Positions 6,811-14,103 of a DNA stretch of 16,633 nucleotides are shown piece after piece. Origin of the DNA: Myxococcota bacterium (GTDB lineage Bacteria > Myxococcota > UBA4151). A model generated the notes under the pieces. That model was not told the origin of the DNA, ran no database searches, and saw only the letters and a program-made list of their open reading frames with translations. Numbering within the stretch: the stretch's first letter is position 1; each line of letters begins with the position of its first letter. Position numbers and translations under genes: made by a program. The DNA is taken from the NCBI GenBank assembly GCA_028823075.1, contig JAPKCE010000009.1, positions 1-16,633 of the forward strand, written 5' to 3'.

Positions 6811-7518
6811 GTGGTTTTTGGATTGTTCGGTTCCAAGGTTGACCGTCTTAAAAAGGCGGCACGTCAGCGTTATGGGCAACATGAGCCTCGCAAGGATGCG
6901 ATGTTACGTTTGTTGCAGATGGCCGACTTTGAGGCTTACAGCGCTGTACTTAGCCGCTTTATGGTCAACTGCGATTCACCCCATTGGGATGAAAAAGAAA
7001 AAACTTGGTTAGCTCAGCGCTTGTCCGAGCGTCAGGGTGATGAGGAGTTGTTGCGAGCTCTCAGCGTGCTGCTGATGAGCGGCGAGCGGCTCAATCAAGT
7101 TTTGTCTGTAGCTCGGCAATTAATGGATAAAGAGACCTACACCGATCAGGTGCAAGCTGCCTTTAAAAAGCGTCTTGGGGATCACCGTGCAGCCGACGCC
7201 AGTGTTGAGTTAATAACCGCGCTGGGGGATATTGGGGGCGAGGTGGCCATACGGGCTGGCCTAGACGCTCTTGGTGATCGCAGCGACGAAGTTATTTTAG
7301 CGGGCATCGCCTTGTTACAAAAAACACCGGGTGAGGGAGTTGCCGAAGGCTTGTACCATTTGGCCTTCGACCCCCTTCAGATGCCCAGGGTAGTGCGTTG
7401 TGCGGGTCAGGCTATTGTGGCGCTCGAGTTGAGCGACCCGCTTGGCCGAGACGAACTCCCTAGTGCTTTGAGCGAAGATTTTAACCTCCTAGGCGGCCGT
7501 TTGCTGCCAAGAGCCTGA
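6811..7518 (+). CDS. HEAT-like repeat protein of unknown function
   Basis: This 235-residue soluble protein has no signal peptide or membrane segment. It is rich in paired amphipathic helices; segments such as ASVELITALGDIGGEVAIRAGLDALGD (read as helix-turn-helix, about 130-157) and EVILAGIALLQKTPGEGVAEGLYHLAFD resemble HEAT or PBS-lyase-type repeats, which usually form protein-binding scaffolds. The GTG start at 6811 has AGGGGG (6798-6803) seven bases upstream. It follows the HU terminator, so its promoter should lie within 6776-6800 or it depends on read-through; no clear promoter is seen. It is co-directional with the propeller gene and the flagellar block, but a role in motility is not shown. 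I do not recognise an exact family. Confidence 0.75.
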   Translation: MVFGLFGSKVDRLKKAARQRYGQHEPRKDAMLRLLQMADFEAYSAVLSRFMVNCDSPHWDEKEKTWLAQRLSERQGDEELLRALSVLLMSGERLNQVLSVARQLMDKETYTDQVQAAFKKRLGDHRAADASVELITALGDIGGEVAIRAGLDALGDRSDEVILAGIALLQKTPGEGVAEGLYHLAFDPLQMPRVVRCAGQAIVALELSDPLGRDELPSALSEDFNLLGGRLLPRA

Positions 7519-7537
7519 GAAATACTAACGATCCACC

Positions 7538-7558
7538 ATTGACCCCACGTGGGGCAAT
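7538..7558. promoter_or_regulatory. Palindromic candidate operator (CACGTG core)
   Basis: CCCCACGTGGGG at 7543-7554 is a perfect 12-base palindrome. Flanking ATTG (7538-7541) and CAAT (7555-7558) extend the symmetry with one extra A at 7542. There is no loop and no T-run, so it is not a terminator and fits a dimeric protein-binding site better. It lies in the 90-base gap before the propeller gene, 51 bases upstream of the ATG. The regulator is unknown. Confidence 0.35.
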
Positions 7559-7608
7559 TGTGATAAGCGGCATTGCATTAACTAAGAGCCGCGCGACGGG
7601 AAATCTAG

Positions 7609-8886
7609 ATGAGCCGAGCGATGAACTATCTAGCCGTTACAATCCTAGCATGGGGCGGCTTGGGCTGCACCAGCGAACCGATCACAAAAAGTTGGGTGTT
7701 CGTGTCGAAAGCGCCGTCGGTTTCTACACCGCTGGTGACGAAGGATCGTATTTTCTTTGGATCTGATGTGGGCCTCGACGCCATCAACCGCCTCGGTGGT
7801 TTTGTTTGGCGCCTCGATCGCCAAGGTATGGGTGTTGTGGGCGGCCCTGCCGCTTATGAGGATATTGTTCTTTTCGGCTCCACTAATTCCCAGTTTTATG
7901 CGGCATCTTACGACGGACGCATGGTCTGGGAATACACAGCTGGGGCGCGTATCAAGTCTGATCCTCTTGCTGAAAACGATTCGGTAATCTTCTCCAGTTA
8001 CGACGGTCATGTCTATAAAATGGCTGTCGAAGATAAGAAGATGCAATGGATTTTCCCAGACAACGCGGCCGAGGAGCTTCCAGGCCCTCCGACGAACCCT
8101 AAGATTAAGGCATATACCGACGCGGTTCAGGCGCGCATTAAAGTGGCTGCTGATTGTGCGGCGAATGCCCAAGCGGCCGAAGCCGAAGGTAAAACCGCTG
8201 AGGTCTGCAGTGCGGGTGCCGAGCCGGCTCCTCCTGCTTCGGAAAACGGCGCCGAATGGGAATGGCCGCCGGCTGACTTCGCTTATTCGTCGCCGATCCA
8301 TGTCGGTAAATTAATTATTTTGGGCAATATGGACTGGAACGTCTACGCCATCGATGCTGACAGCGGGCAGTTGGCCTGGCGCACACGCTTAAACGGTACC
8401 GTGACCTCCTCGCCGGTCGCCGGTGACGGCGTCGTCTACATCGGCAGCAACGGCCGTCTGGGTGGCAAGAGCCCGGAAGACGGTCGCCTTTATGCTCTCG
8501 ATTCGAAGACCGGTAAGATCGTCAACAGTTTCCAAGCGAAGAACGAGATCAACTCGTCGGTGCGCATCGTCGGCGACAACCTGTTCTTTGGTGATGTCTC
8601 GGGCAACGTCTATTGCCTCGACGCAAAGACCTTAAAAGAGAAGTGGTCGTTTAAGACCAACGGACCGATTCGCGCTCGCCCGGCTGCCTATAAGAGCCTG
8701 ATCTTTATTGGTGCCGGTGTGGGCGACAACCAGATGTATGCTTTGGAGCAAGCGACCGGTAAAGTGTTTTGGAAGTACAAGACGCAAGGAAAGATCGAGT
8801 CCGACCCCGTTATCGACGGCGACGAACTTTTCTTTACCAGCCACGATCGTCGCTTGTACGCTTTTAAGATCCGTAAAACCCCCTGA
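7609..8886 (+). CDS. Exported PQQ-type eight-bladed beta-propeller protein, probable lipoprotein
   Basis: The 425-residue protein starts with a short signal peptide (hydrophobic 7-18) ending at GLGC, where Cys20 could be lipidated although Gly at -3 makes the lipobox imperfect. Eight PQQ/YVTN-type repeats can be counted, each with a 'P-x-x-x-x-x-[IVL]-[FY]-[FI]-G' strand and a 'LYALD..TG...W' strand: about 37-70, 78-109, 116-149, 227-259, 267-309, 316-348, 356-391 and 398-421. Between blades three and four lies a 75-residue insert (152-226), Ala/Glu/Pro-rich and holding two cysteines (183 and 200) that could form a disulfide. The propeller resembles BamB of the outer-membrane assembly machine, but BamB itself cannot be claimed. 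ATG 7609 has GGG about nine bases upstream; ATG 7621 is an alternative. It lies 58 bases before motA and could share its transcript. Confidence 0.85.
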   Translation: MSRAMNYLAVTILAWGGLGCTSEPITKSWVFVSKAPSVSTPLVTKDRIFFGSDVGLDAINRLGGFVWRLDRQGMGVVGGPAAYEDIVLFGSTNSQFYAASYDGRMVWEYTAGARIKSDPLAENDSVIFSSYDGHVYKMAVEDKKMQWIFPDNAAEELPGPPTNPKIKAYTDAVQARIKVAADCAANAQAAEAEGKTAEVCSAGAEPAPPASENGAEWEWPPADFAYSSPIHVGKLIILGNMDWNVYAIDADSGQLAWRTRLNGTVTSSPVAGDGVVYIGSNGRLGGKSPEDGRLYALDSKTGKIVNSFQAKNEINSSVRIVGDNLFFGDVSGNVYCLDAKTLKEKWSFKTNGPIRARPAAYKSLIFIGAGVGDNQMYALEQATGKVFWKYKTQGKIESDPVIDGDELFFTSHDRRLYAFKIRKTP

Positions 8887-8944
8887 TCTCGAAGACGATT
8901 CGCCCTCCTAACGAACTGCTCGAAGCAAGCGGAAGAACGCCTTA

Positions 8945-9703
8945 GTGGATATTGCAACCATACTTGGAGCAGTGATCGCTTTCGGTTTGGTCTTGGGTTC
9001 GGTCGCCATGGGCGGCGGCATGGCGTTCGTCGACTCTTCATCGGTGATGATCGTTATCGGCGGCACGACCGGCGCGGTGATGCTTGCCACCTCGATGGAG
9101 AAGTTTCAGAGCCTGGGTAAAGTCTTTTCAAAGGCCTTAAAATTCGAGGCTATTCCTGCGGTTGAGACAGCGACGAGCCTGGTTGAGTTCTCTCAGATAG
9201 CGCGTCGTGAAGGAATGCTCAGTCTAGAGGCAGCCCTCGCCAATGCTGATCCTTTCATGGCGAACGGAATTCAACTCGCCATCGATGGCATCGCTCCCGA
9301 GGCGGTCGAGGATATTATGTTCATCGATCTCGATCGCATGAAGGGTCGACATCGCGCTGGCAACGAGTTGATGGGTTTGGGCGCGACCTTCGCCCCGGCG
9401 ATGGGCTTGATCGGCACCCTTATTGGCTTGGTGCAGATGCTTCAGAATATGTCCGACCCGTCAACGATCGGCCCTGCCATGGCCGTGGCATTGTTAACTA
9501 CATTTTATGGCGCCTTGTTGGCGAACCTGATCTTCCTTCCTGTATCGAATAAGCTGAAAATGCGCTCCACCGCTGAGGCAGAATATTGTGAGATGATGAT
9601 GGAGGGGGTGATGGCCATCGCCAAGGGCGAGAGCCCTCGAATGGTCGAAAAAAAGCTTAATGCCATGCTTCCTCCCGGCGAACGCTTGTCGCTGTTTGAC
9701 TGA
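8945..9703 (+). CDS. motA: Flagellar motor stator protein MotA/PomA
   Basis: The 252-residue protein has the length of PomA-type stators. Four membrane segments are visible (about 4-24, 32-49, 146-166 and 176-199). The cytoplasmic loop contains REGMLSLE (88-95), which holds the Arg88 and Glu95 counterparts of E. coli Arg90 and Glu98, needed for contact with FliG. The essential prolines are in FAPAMG (Pro151) and FLPVSN (Pro199), corresponding to E. coli Pro173 and Pro222. MotA forms a ring of five around two B subunits and converts ion flow into torque. The GTG start has GGAAG nine bases upstream. Its stop overlaps the next gene (TGATG). Whether the ion is H+ or Na+ cannot be decided from this sequence alone. 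Confidence 0.95.
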   Translation: MDIATILGAVIAFGLVLGSVAMGGGMAFVDSSSVMIVIGGTTGAVMLATSMEKFQSLGKVFSKALKFEAIPAVETATSLVEFSQIARREGMLSLEAALANADPFMANGIQLAIDGIAPEAVEDIMFIDLDRMKGRHRAGNELMGLGATFAPAMGLIGTLIGLVQMLQNMSDPSTIGPAMAVALLTTFYGALLANLIFLPVSNKLKMRSTAEAEYCEMMMEGVMAIAKGESPRMVEKKLNAMLPPGERLSLFD

Positions 9704-10398
9704 TGGGTAGGAAGAGAAAGCCCGAGCCCGAAGAGGTAGAAACTGACGCCTTTGTGGTTATGATGACCTCGTTGTCGATGATCATGTTGGCATTTTTTAT
9801 CGTCATGAATTCTTTGGCGACCATCACTCAAATCAAGGTGATGAAGGCGCTCGATTCTCTATATGGCTCTTTCGGCCCGCTAAGCGGTGGTAAATCGACC
9901 ACAGCGGGGCCTTTATCGATTAAAGAAAAAGAGAATGAGGATAAAAAACCGGACAAGGAAAAGGTTTATAAATCCTTGCTCGAGCGCGCCGACCTGGACC
10001 CGTCTATCGAACTGCTTGAACGCGACGACAGTTTTACTTTAGCGCTGCAGGACGACGTGCTCTTTGAAACCGGTTTGAACCGCATTAGCCCGCGCATGTT
10101 CCGCTCGCTCAATTCGGTGGCGCAGGTCATCAAGGAGGTCGGTTTGCCGGTGCGCGTTGTCGGCTATTCGGATGCAACACCATCTAATGGTAATGAAACC
10201 AACTTGATGTTGTCGCTAAAACGCGCCGTATTGGTGATGAACTACTTGATGTATGCGGGGCGCGTGCCGCGCGAGTTGCTCATTGTCGAGGGGCGTGGCG
10301 AGGAACTATCACCGCATTTCGTTTCTAAGAGCGGTGAGGCGATTTCGGTTAGTGACGCACGCCGTCGTCGCGTCGAAATCGTTTGGGGGCTCGATTAG
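9703..10398 (+). CDS. MotB-like protein lacking the channel aspartate
   Basis: This 231-residue protein has the MotB layout: short basic cytoplasmic tail, one membrane helix (about 17-40), a charged linker, and a C-terminal OmpA-like domain (about 108-228). Aligning its AFFIVM (30-35) with E. coli MotB places Ser23 where the essential proton-binding Asp32 should be; no other acidic residue lies inside the helix (the nearest is Asp15, outside or at its edge). The OmpA-like part looks intact, with GYSDATP (154-160, Asp157), LSLKRA (170-175, Arg174), the VEGRGE turn and DARRRRVEI (218-226). It should thus bind peptidoglycan but not translocate ions alone. It starts inside the motA stop (TGATG). 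A plain homodimeric stator function is unlikely; partnership with the next gene product is proposed. Confidence 0.9.
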   Translation: MGRKRKPEPEEVETDAFVVMMTSLSMIMLAFFIVMNSLATITQIKVMKALDSLYGSFGPLSGGKSTTAGPLSIKEKENEDKKPDKEKVYKSLLERADLDPSIELLERDDSFTLALQDDVLFETGLNRISPRMFRSLNSVAQVIKEVGLPVRVVGYSDATPSNGNETNLMLSLKRAVLVMNYLMYAGRVPRELLIVEGRGEELSPHFVSKSGEAISVSDARRRRVEIVWGLD

Positions 10399-10440
10399 AG
10401 CGTCAAAAAACGCTTTGATGGGTAATAGGGACTAAAGACC

Positions 10441-11175
10441 ATGGCTGATCGAGAGCGCAAAATTACTCCAGAAGGACCTGGAATGGACCCGAGTGCGTGG
10501 ATGATTACTTTTTCCGACCTCCTCACCCTTATGCTGACATTTTTCGTGCTTCTTTTTTCCATGAGCAGTCTCGATGCCAAGGCACTAAAGGAGCTCACCG
10601 AGAGCGCTGCGATGGGCGGAGGTGACGGGGTTCTTGCGCTTGGTGCTCAAGCGCCAGTCGTACCCAAAATGGAAGTTGCGAAACCAAAAGCCTTACCTCC
10701 GAAGATGACCTCGGTCGCCGAGGATTTGGCGCAATACTTGCGCATGGTTGGGCGAGGGGTTTCCGACGATCGTCGCCGCCTTCTCGAAAAGCGCATTCTG
10801 GAGCGCGGAAAGCAGGAAAAGGTGGAGATTACATTCTTACCAACCGGCATACAGATCGCCTTCGAGGACGACGAGGATGCCTTTGGAAAGGATAATGGGA
10901 TCAGCCGAGCTGCACAGGATCAATTGCGCATGGTCGGCGATGCCGCTGTCGAGTCTGGCGCACGAGTACGTGTTGAGACCGTCGCTCGTGGCGATGGGCT
11001 TAGTTCCTGGATGGCTGCGACTGAAAAGGCTTCAAACATTAGCGAATTTATACGCCGCCATAGCGGTATTAAGAAAAAACGAAACCGGTTAGGTGTTGCT
11101 CCCAACCCAGTGGGCGGGGGAGCCCGCAAAGTGCGGATGGTGCTTGAGATGCCGGATTCAAAGGGGATACAATGA
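10441..11175 (+). CDS. motB: MotB-like protein with channel aspartate but degenerate OmpA domain
   Basis: The 244-residue protein begins with a canonical MotB segment: AWMITFSDLLTLMLTFFVLL (residues 19-38) holds the ion-binding Asp26, matching E. coli Asp32. A linker rich in Ala/Pro/Lys follows (about 60-95). The C-terminal region (128-236) starts like an OmpA domain, VEITFLPTGIQIAFEDD, but the peptidoglycan-binding part is lost: the GHTD motif is replaced by ETVAR (Arg183 in place of Asp), the LSxxRA arginine by Lys196, and the NRRVEI end by ARKVRMVLE, while the loop before it is shortened. ATG 10441 has AGGGA about nine bases upstream. The stop overlaps the fliL start (ATGA). With MotA it should form the ion channel, but anchoring may need the preceding MotB-like protein. 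Confidence 0.9.
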   Translation: MADRERKITPEGPGMDPSAWMITFSDLLTLMLTFFVLLFSMSSLDAKALKELTESAAMGGGDGVLALGAQAPVVPKMEVAKPKALPPKMTSVAEDLAQYLRMVGRGVSDDRRRLLEKRILERGKQEKVEITFLPTGIQIAFEDDEDAFGKDNGISRAAQDQLRMVGDAAVESGARVRVETVARGDGLSSWMAATEKASNISEFIRRHSGIKKKRNRLGVAPNPVGGGARKVRMVLEMPDSKGIQ

Positions 11176-11678
11176 GCGAAGAAGAAGAGGTCGAAGAGTC
11201 AAAGAGCGGTGGCGGCAACAAAATGATGATGATCATGATGTCCGTCAATATTGTGGCGGTGCTTGGCGTGCTCGGATACCTCATCACCTCTCGGGGGCCG
11301 TCGCCCGCCGCGGTCGTCGTGTCGGGTGAGGCCGGCGGAACGGCTTCAGCACAGCCCGAAGGAGCGGGGCCTTCCTGGGTCATGGAGCCTTTGATTGTTA
11401 ACCTGCGCGTGCCCGAGGGAACACGCTATCTCAAGCTGGCTTTAGAGTTTGAGCTGACGGGCGAGCGCTACCTCTCCCTTGCGGACCAACGTAAGGGGAG
11501 AATTAAAGATCAAATCATTGAGTTCCTGAGTGATCTGACCGTTGATGACGTGGTCGGAAGCGACAACAAACAGTATATTAAAGAACGTCTGTTGACGCGC
11601 CTTAATCACAGTCTTGAGGGCGAAGCGGGTGGCCCTGTGTTTCGCCGCGTGTATTTCCCTGAATTCTTGGTTCAATAG
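11172..11678 (+). CDS. fliL: Flagellar basal body-associated protein FliL
   Basis: This 168-residue protein has the FliL plan: acidic cytoplasmic tail (1-16), one membrane helix (18-39), a Gly/Ala/Pro linker, and a periplasmic domain with EPLIVNLRVPEGTRYLKLALEFEL (72-95), ADQRKGRIKDQIIEFLSDLT and a C-terminal RRVYFPEFLVQ. FliL surrounds the stator complex around MotB and increases motor torque. The ATG overlaps the motB stop by four bases. The acidic tail and position between motB and fliM match other flagellar operons. The next gene starts 14 bases after its stop. Confidence 0.93.
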   Translation: MSEEEEVEESKSGGGNKMMMIMMSVNIVAVLGVLGYLITSRGPSPAAVVVSGEAGGTASAQPEGAGPSWVMEPLIVNLRVPEGTRYLKLALEFELTGERYLSLADQRKGRIKDQIIEFLSDLTVDDVVGSDNKQYIKERLLTRLNHSLEGEAGGPVFRRVYFPEFLVQ

Positions 11679-11692
11679 GAAAAGAGGGTTTC

Positions 11693-12733
11693 GTGGCCGA
11701 ACAGATCCTCAGTCAAGACGAGGTTGAAGCCCTCCTTTCGGCCATTAAAAATGAGGATGTCGAGACCGGCTCCAAAAGCGCCGCCGAAGCCGGCGTTGAG
11801 GCCGAGCGTCTAAAACGCGACGCCGAGCCTATCGATCTGACGAGCGCAGATCGCACGCTCACCGTGCGCATGCCGAGTTTGGAGATTTTCAACGAGCGCA
11901 CAGGCATGGCTTTTGGTCAGCTGCTCGAGACCACGATCCGTCGCGCCGTACGGGTTCATCATGATGGCACAGGCCCCATGAAAATGTCCGAGTTCCTCAA
12001 CTACCTACCGGTTCCTAGTTGCCTCAATCTGGTGCGGATCGAGCCCCTATGGGGCGTTTCGTTGTTGGCCGTTGAAGCTCGCTTGCTCTACGCCATGCTC
12101 GAGGGTTTTTTCGGCGGGCACGGGGCGGGACAATTGCGCACCGAGGCCCATACCTTTACCTCCATCGAGCTTACTTTCGTGAAGCGTGTGGTGGAGATTT
12201 ACGGCCAGACCCTGGCTAAGACCTGGAGCAGCTTTTTACCGCTTAAGATGAGCTACATCCGCACTGAGTCGAACCCGCAATACGCGTCGATTGTCCAGGC
12301 AAACGATCTGGTGATGGTCACGACCTACAACATCGAACTGCCTTCTGTTCGGGGTAAGGTTCATCTGGCAATCCCCTTCTCCTCCCTCGAACCGTATAAA
12401 CAGGAATTAGGCGCCGAACTTCAGGTGCAAGCCGACGAACGACAGAACGATTGGGCCCAAGCCTTGCAGGAGCAGATCGGTGAGTTTGTCATCGACCTTT
12501 CGGTAGAACTTGGATGTATTCGGATGACGGTAAAGGAGCTGCTCGCATTGCAGGAAGGCACAGTGTTAATGCTGGACCGCCCCGCAGACGAGCCGGTTGT
12601 TTTATCCGTCGAAGGAAAACCCAAGTTTACAGGACGTCCTGTCCTCCACCGCAAGCACGTCGGATTCATGGTCGGATCCGCCGTGGACTCAGAGGAGGAA
12701 GATTATGTCGGAGAACAACCCGGGAGGGATTGA
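11693..12733 (+). CDS. fliM: Flagellar motor switch protein FliM
   Basis: This 346-residue FliM has its full set of parts. The N-terminal LSQDEVEALL (6-15) is the CheY-P binding peptide, so the motor is likely switched by chemotaxis. The middle domain contains PSLEIFNERTGMAFGQLL (about 59-76), LNYLPVPSCLNL and the FFGGHG loop typical of the FliG-binding face. The C-terminal SpoA domain (about 262-330) includes SVELGCIRMTVKELLALQEG. FliM joins FliG and FliN in the C-ring. It starts at GTG 11693 with GAGGG five bases upstream. The gene ends 28 bases into fliN, so their translation is coupled. Confidence 0.96.
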   Translation: MAEQILSQDEVEALLSAIKNEDVETGSKSAAEAGVEAERLKRDAEPIDLTSADRTLTVRMPSLEIFNERTGMAFGQLLETTIRRAVRVHHDGTGPMKMSEFLNYLPVPSCLNLVRIEPLWGVSLLAVEARLLYAMLEGFFGGHGAGQLRTEAHTFTSIELTFVKRVVEIYGQTLAKTWSSFLPLKMSYIRTESNPQYASIVQANDLVMVTTYNIELPSVRGKVHLAIPFSSLEPYKQELGAELQVQADERQNDWAQALQEQIGEFVIDLSVELGCIRMTVKELLALQEGTVLMLDRPADEPVVLSVEGKPKFTGRPVLHRKHVGFMVGSAVDSEEEDYVGEQPGRD

Positions 12734-12986
12734 TCTCATTCTCGATATCCCCTTGGAGATCAGCGTTCGCCTCGGTCGCGCTCGTATGCCAATCCAAGAG
12801 TTGATGAGCCTGTCGCCCGGTTCGGTTATCGATCTCGATAAATTGAGCGGCGAGCCTTTGGATATCCTGCTCAACGGTAAGTTGGTGGCGCGCGGCGAGG
12901 CTGTTGTAGTCAACGAGCGCTACGGTGTGCGCCTGGTCGAAATTATCTCCGCCTCGGATCGCATCAGCGGTCTAGGAAGCAGTTAG
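12705..12986 (+). CDS. fliN: Flagellar motor switch protein FliN
   Basis: This short FliN has 93 residues, essentially a single SpoA domain: IDLILDIPLEISVRLGRAR (9-27), PIQELMSLSPGSVIDLDK, then EPLDILLNGKLVARGEAVVV (50-69) and the conserved YGVRLVEI near the end. The frame is open further upstream to 12597, but the start is ATG 12705, which has GGAGG (12694-12698) six bases upstream and agrees with the usual beginning of the domain. It forms the lower part of the C-ring and the docking site for the FliH export complex. The ribosome site lies within the end of fliM. Confidence 0.95.
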   Translation: MSENNPGGIDLILDIPLEISVRLGRARMPIQELMSLSPGSVIDLDKLSGEPLDILLNGKLVARGEAVVVNERYGVRLVEIISASDRISGLGSS

Positions 12987-12987
12987 C

Positions 12988-14103
12988 ATGGTCGCGTTGT
13001 TGTTGGTTGCCTCTCTGGCGCAACCTCAGGCGGGCCAAAAGCTGTTGCGGGTTGACTTGCAACGCAGCCCTCGAGGCTCAAACTTAGTGCTCGAATTCGC
13101 AAAGCCATTGCGCCGAGACAGTTTGCCGGTCGTGCCCGCTGGGCGGCGCCTGGTGGTACACCTTCCTGCGTTGGTTTCCCGTAATCTCCCGGGCAAGCGT
13201 CAGGCGCTTGGCGCTGTGCGCCGTGTTAGCATTAAGCGCGATCGCTTGGTGCTGACCTTGAGTCGTTTGGCAAGACCCTTTGCCGATCGCGCTGTGGTCC
13301 GCGTCAGCGGTCGCGTTTGGCGCTTGAAGATGTCGGATCCTAGCGTTGAGCGTGACCTCGCAGACATGCTCCTCGGCAGCGAGCGCGTGGTTGAAAAAGA
13401 ACCATTTAATGCCTTTGAAGAATCTGCCAAACTGGTTGCTAAGCTGCCATCTTCTGATGAGGCATTAAGCGGCTCAAGCGAAGAGCAGCAGATCATCGCA
13501 GAAGAACCAGCGAAAGCAGCCGTCGGCTTAGCCGCTATAGCCGCCGCAACGCGAGGTGATGGGAGCGACGGCGAGCCGAAAGCCGATGATGCAGACGGCT
13601 CAACGCTCGTTACGCCGCCGATTCCCCCGTCCGGCGGCCTGGGACGCCCTGTTCGCATCGCCGCCGGCTTTGGTTTGTTAGCCTTAGGAATTTTCGGCTT
13701 CCTCGCTTGGCGTCGCCGCCAGACACCGATGGAAGAGGCTTTTGGTCTGAAAGTCGTGTCGCGAGCTAAGCTCGACCAGAAAAGCTCAGTCGCCGTTCTC
13801 GAAGTGGGCGGAGCGGTGCTGATCGTCGGTTTGAGCGACCAGGGCCCCCGTTTACTTGCGCGCCTTGATGACGGCCGCGTTATCGACGGCAATGAGGATG
13901 ACGAGGTCGACCGCCTGCGCGCATTGGTCGGACAAAACCCGGCTGACCGGCTTGGTGCTTGGGTTAATACGGCTCAGAGCGGTCGCGAGGATGAGGTTTC
14001 AGCTTCTCCGGTCGTGGCCCCGGTTGCCGCATCCATAAGCCCCAATGAGCGCGCCGATCTGCAGCTCCGGCTGGCCGAGATTCGACGGGTATGCTCCGAT
14101 TGA
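12988..14103 (+). CDS. fliO: FliO-like flagellar protein with N-terminal AMIN-like domain
   Basis: This 371-residue protein is much longer than classical FliO (about 100-150). It has a short signal-like N-terminus (2-12), then a region (about 17-115) resembling AMIN domains: SNLVLEFAKPL, GRRLVVHLPAL and SIKRDRLVLTLSR repeat the short-strand pattern of that peptidoglycan- or envelope-targeting fold. A disordered Glu/Ala-rich linker (about 116-218) leads to a membrane helix (222-240), followed by the FliO core LKVVSRAKLDQKSSVAVLEV and GGAVLIVGLSDQG (254-286). The C-terminal 85 residues have no clear motif. FliO helps assemble the FliP ring. Order between fliN and fliP confirms the call. It starts one base after the fliN stop and overlaps fliP by 13 bases. 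The AMIN assignment is by eye. Confidence 0.85.
   Translation: MVALLLVASLAQPQAGQKLLRVDLQRSPRGSNLVLEFAKPLRRDSLPVVPAGRRLVVHLPALVSRNLPGKRQALGAVRRVSIKRDRLVLTLSRLARPFADRAVVRVSGRVWRLKMSDPSVERDLADMLLGSERVVEKEPFNAFEESAKLVAKLPSSDEALSGSSEEQQIIAEEPAKAAVGLAAIAAATRGDGSDGEPKADDADGSTLVTPPIPPSGGLGRPVRIAAGFGLLALGIFGFLAWRRRQTPMEEAFGLKVVSRAKLDQKSSVAVLEVGGAVLIVGLSDQGPRLLARLDDGRVIDGNEDDEVDRLRALVGQNPADRLGAWVNTAQSGREDEVSASPVVAPVAASISPNERADLQLRLAEIRRVCSD

Noticed and set aside
7558..7584. TTGTGA...TAACTA as a sigma-70 promoter for the propeller gene.
   Set aside because: Spacer of 15 bases and a poor -10 match; not better than chance.
10399..10414. AGCGT/ACGCT hairpin just after the first motB-like stop codon.
   Set aside because: Five pairs with a six-base loop and only three T's afterwards; likely chance or a minor mRNA stability element, not a terminator.
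12597..12704. Upstream TTG start for fliN giving a 129-residue protein.
   Set aside because: The extra residues lie inside the fliM SpoA coding region in another frame and have no ribosome site, whereas ATG 12705 has a strong GGAGG at good spacing.
13200..13892. Long - strand open frame of 230 codons opposite fliO.
   Set aside because: It is a shadow of the GC-rich fliO coding sequence, with Ser/Arg/Pro-rich low-complexity composition and no homology features.
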